Source: CAYHBO01 sp964354855
GTDB taxonomy: Bacteria > Babelota > Babeliae > Babelales > RVW-14
Assembly: GCA_964354855.1 (NCBI GenBank)
Contig: CAYHBO010000005.1
Coordinates: 1 to 61,128 of the forward strand
DNA length: 61,128 bases
Direction of reading: 5' to 3'
How positions within the stretch are numbered: position 1 is the stretch's first letter; the number at the start of each line of letters is the position of its first letter. This document shows positions 58,906-61,128 of the stretch, piece by piece. The position numbers and the translations under genes were made by a program. Below the pieces are notes generated by a model that did no database searches, was not told the origin of the DNA, and was given only the letters and a program-made list of their open reading frames with translations.

Positions 58906-60270
58906 TTGTCCTCCAAGAATAAGCAGCAATACTCATGTACCAATTGTTCCCATAGCAGTGTTAGGTGGCTTGGCCATTGTCCCTCATGCGAAGAGTGGAA
59001 TAGTTTTATTGAACTTGAAGTAAAAACGGGGTTCTCGGGAAGTAAATCATCTCGAGAACCACGATCAAAAGAAGCATCGTTGTTGACGCTTGCTCAAATT
59101 GATATCACTGAACAAAAACGGATGCTTTCAGGTATCAAAGAGTGGGACCGTGTTTTGGGTGGTGGCATTCTTCCCGGCTCATTGCTTATTCTTACCGGTG
59201 ACCCGGGCATTGGTAAATCGACATTGCTTCTGCAAGTTGCACAAAATATTTCAGCACATTTTCGTGTGCTTTATTTTTCTTCTGAAGAATCGTTGCAACA
59301 AGTTAAAAGTCGAGCTGCACGTTTAGGTATTACTAGTCCAAAATTACTTTTTTCCGATGTTGCAGATCTTGAAAGTATTGTGGCTACTGGCATTCAACAT
59401 AAACCAGATTTACTCATTCTTGATTCCATTCAAAACTGTCATCTATCACTTGATTCGCATGCTATTCCGGGTACTGTTGCGCAGTTGCGTGAAGCTGGGT
59501 TTCATCTGATGCGGTTAGCCAAAGAAAATAACATTGCGGTGTTGGTAACTGGGCATGTAACCAAAGATGGGACCATTGCCGGACCGCGGGTGTTGGAGCA
59601 TATGGTTGACGGTGTGTTTTATCTGCAGGCGGAAGATCGTTGGCAAACACGAATTTTACGTTCGGTTAAAAATCGTTTTGGTGCAATCAATGAAGTTGGG
59701 TTCTTCAATATGCAGGAACATGGTCTTGCGGAAGTTTCAAATATTAACCAACAGCTTCTCAATGAAGTGACGGCGAGTCCTGGGTCAGTGTTAATTTGTT
59801 GCGTTGAAGGTTCACGGCCGATTTTGCTGGAGCTGCAAGCGCTTGTGATCCCCTCAAAATTCGGCATGGCGCAACGTGTAGCGACGGGGTTGGATCAGAA
59901 GCAGGTTGTGTTAATTGCGGCAATTTTGGAGAAGTATTTGCGCATTAATTTTAGTGGGCAGGATATCTTTTTTAAAGTGAGTGGCAGCTTACGCATCAAA
60001 GAAAGTTCAAGTGACTTGGGCATTGCGTTAGCGTTACTCTCAAGCTACTTTCAAAAACCGTTACCACAAAAATCGGTTGCTTTAGCTGAGATCAGTCTTA
60101 CTGGGCAGATTAAACCGACCAATCAGTTTGATGTGTGTCTTAAAGAAGTTGAAAAATTTGGTTTCAAAACAATCTTTGCCGCGGCTAATCAAAAGACGGC
60201 AAGTGCTTTGCAGATTGTTAAGTTTCAGAATGTGTATGATCTTTTACGGCTGTTTCCTGAAGGTGAGTAG
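58906..60270 (+). CDS. radA: DNA repair protein RadA
   Basis: 454 residues. The start is a TTG at 58906; no ATG lies in frame before the zinc finger, which must be included (CTNC and CPSC at about 11-30). The ATPase has Walker A GDPGIGKST and the RadA signature KNRFGAINEVGFF. The C-terminus is the Lon-protease-like domain (SSDLGIALALLSSY), which in RadA lacks protease function. RadA helps branch migration in recombination. The gene begins 14 bases after the tdk stop and is probably cotranscribed with it. Confidence 0.93.
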   Translation: MSSKNKQQYSCTNCSHSSVRWLGHCPSCEEWNSFIELEVKTGFSGSKSSREPRSKEASLLTLAQIDITEQKRMLSGIKEWDRVLGGGILPGSLLILTGDPGIGKSTLLLQVAQNISAHFRVLYFSSEESLQQVKSRAARLGITSPKLLFSDVADLESIVATGIQHKPDLLILDSIQNCHLSLDSHAIPGTVAQLREAGFHLMRLAKENNIAVLVTGHVTKDGTIAGPRVLEHMVDGVFYLQAEDRWQTRILRSVKNRFGAINEVGFFNMQEHGLAEVSNINQQLLNEVTASPGSVLICCVEGSRPILLELQALVIPSKFGMAQRVATGLDQKQVVLIAAILEKYLRINFSGQDIFFKVSGSLRIKESSSDLGIALALLSSYFQKPLPQKSVALAEISLTGQIKPTNQFDVCLKEVEKFGFKTIFAAANQKTASALQIVKFQNVYDLLRLFPEGE

Positions 60271-60281
60271 GGTGTTTTTCT

Positions 60282-60962
60282 TTAAATGCATCGCATTGGA
60301 GCAGAATAACCATATTGATGTACAAAAGAAATATAATTACCCAAGACAAAAATGCCATAAAGCAAACTTATCATTCCTAAAATGAAGAGTAATAATTGCG
60401 TTCCAGTATTCTTAGTATCATAAATTCTAAATACATAGGTGACTAAAAAACATGGTAGAGAAAATGCTATAGGTGCCATTGTAATTCCAAGAGTGATTAA
60501 TGTAATAAACCAAAGAGGACCTGTTAGATTCGGAATATTTATTAACGAAAGCAACCCTCCTAAACATTTTAAAAAGCTGAAAGACGTGCTTAAAAAAAAG
60601 CTAAAGCTGATTCCAAACAGTACAATCAAAGAAATTATTTTTAACCCGACTATAACAGATTGAAATAATGTATAATTACAACTTTCTTCTTGATTGTTAA
60701 GCATCAAAAACTGACGGATAAGACTGAATCCAAATCCCATAAGAGACAATCCGGGTACGATAATTTCTATGCCTTGTAAAATATAAAAAGGAAAAATTAG
60801 TCGTAAAAACTGTGTATTAAGACCTCCTAACAAACAAAGTATGCAACCAAGAACCACAAAATTTATCAGTAGCGAGTCTACAACCATTACCTTTGTACTT
60901 TTAAAATCTAAGTGTAGCCGATTAAAAGTCAAAATTCGTAAAGGACTAATCAGCATTAGCAT
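60282..60962 (-). CDS. Integral membrane protein of unknown function
   Basis: The ATG at 60962 (MLMLISPLRILTFNRLHLDF) is favoured since TAAGGAG lies seven bases before it; the ATG at 60968 would be too close. 226 residues and about six hydrophobic helices, with no recognised family. The gene starts right after the stop of the partial gene at the window end, on the same strand, so they probably form an operon. It converges on radA. Confidence 0.65.
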   Translation of the reverse strand: MLMLISPLRILTFNRLHLDFKSTKVMVVDSLLINFVVLGCILCLLGGLNTQFLRLIFPFYILQGIEIIVPGLSLMGFGFSLIRQFLMLNNQEESCNYTLFQSVIVGLKIISLIVLFGISFSFFLSTSFSFLKCLGGLLSLINIPNLTGPLWFITLITLGITMAPIAFSLPCFLVTYVFRIYDTKNTGTQLLLFILGMISLLYGIFVLGNYISFVHQYGYSAPMRCI

Positions 60963-60973
60963 CTTCATTCTCC

Positions 60974-61128
60974 TTAGCCTTTCTCCGCTAGCTGTTTTTT
61001 GTATAGGTTCTTATTTTGACAAATTTCTTTGAGAGCCTCCTGGAAAGAGATAATTCGATTTAGTATTTTTATAATGGCATCGTCTAGTTTTAAATGCAAC
61101 ACCTGACATTTCCTTGCTGAAACATTTC
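60974..61128 (-). CDS. Unknown protein, C-terminal end only (5' part outside window)
   Basis: On the minus strand a frame is open from the window edge to TAA at 60974-60976, encoding about 50 residues that end ALKEICQNKNLYKKQLAEKG. The residues are helical and Lys-rich (LKLDDAIIKILNRIISFQEA). It directly precedes the membrane-protein gene, with the ribosome-binding site of that gene overlapping its stop. The product cannot be identified from this fragment. Confidence 0.6.
   Translation of the reverse strand, partial: NVSARKCQVLHLKLDDAIIKILNRIISFQEALKEICQNKNLYKKQLAEKG

Overview
The window reads as chromosomal DNA of an AT-rich, Gram-negative-type bacterium living inside a eukaryotic host. The clues are many exported proteins with eukaryote-like domains (ankyrin, leucine-rich-like, macro, Fic, a cPLA2-type lipase, an ATAD3-like AAA ATPase), lipoproteins, a BatABCDE aerotolerance operon and very few biosynthetic genes. 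This mix fits Candidatus Dependentiae (TM6/Babeliae), but that is inference: no rRNA or marker phylogeny is available here.

Layout. 1-4.8 kb: exported ankyrin and macro-domain proteins and a glycine-zipper lipoprotein; one gene is interrupted by a 100-N gap that looks like an artefact. 4.8-13 kb: batABCDE behind plsC and two paralogous membrane proteins. 13-14.6 kb: a cPLA2-like exported lipase. 14.6-20 kb: AlkD glycosylase, ArfB-like ribosome rescue factor, an AAA_14/DUF4143 ATPase and two HAD-fold proteins. 19.9-23.6 kb: a tandem family of exported leucine-rich-like proteins, with a ~110-bp palindromic element. 23.9-27.9 kb: an APH(6)-like kinase, an exported GNAT and two paralogous membrane proteins with a winged-helix regulator. 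28-31 kb: a 999-aa exported coiled-coil protein. 31-35 kb: tsaB, an inactive and an active M50 protease side by side, tyrS. 34.8-36.2 kb: a second AAA_14/DUF4143 ATPase. 37-42 kb: enolase, then a two-gene unit ending in an ATAD3-like AAA ATPase. 42-47 kb: a GH130-like protein, three GNATs and an ELM1-like protein. 47-49.4 kb: Fic protein and threonine aldolase. 49.4-49.7 kb: three tRNAs (Ser, Ser, Arg). 49.8-61 kb: DUF167, a GspF-like protein, a K+-dependent membrane pyrophosphatase, an NtrY-like kinase, HIT hydrolase, exported Hsp20-like protein, thymidine kinase, RadA and membrane proteins.

Most notable: (1) an ATAD3-type ATPase, otherwise known from mitochondria, with an unknown partner gene; (2) both AAA_14/DUF4143 genes are preceded by degenerate direct repeats with the same 33-bp period and a shared TTTYAACCA-like core, suggesting phased operators; (3) the Fic gene has its own pair of 24-bp direct repeats 41 bp apart; (4) two adjacent ankyrin genes each have their Shine-Dalgarno sequence in the arm of an inverted repeat; (5) several enzyme folds that normally work in the cytosol (GNAT, macro, Hsp20) carry signal peptides.
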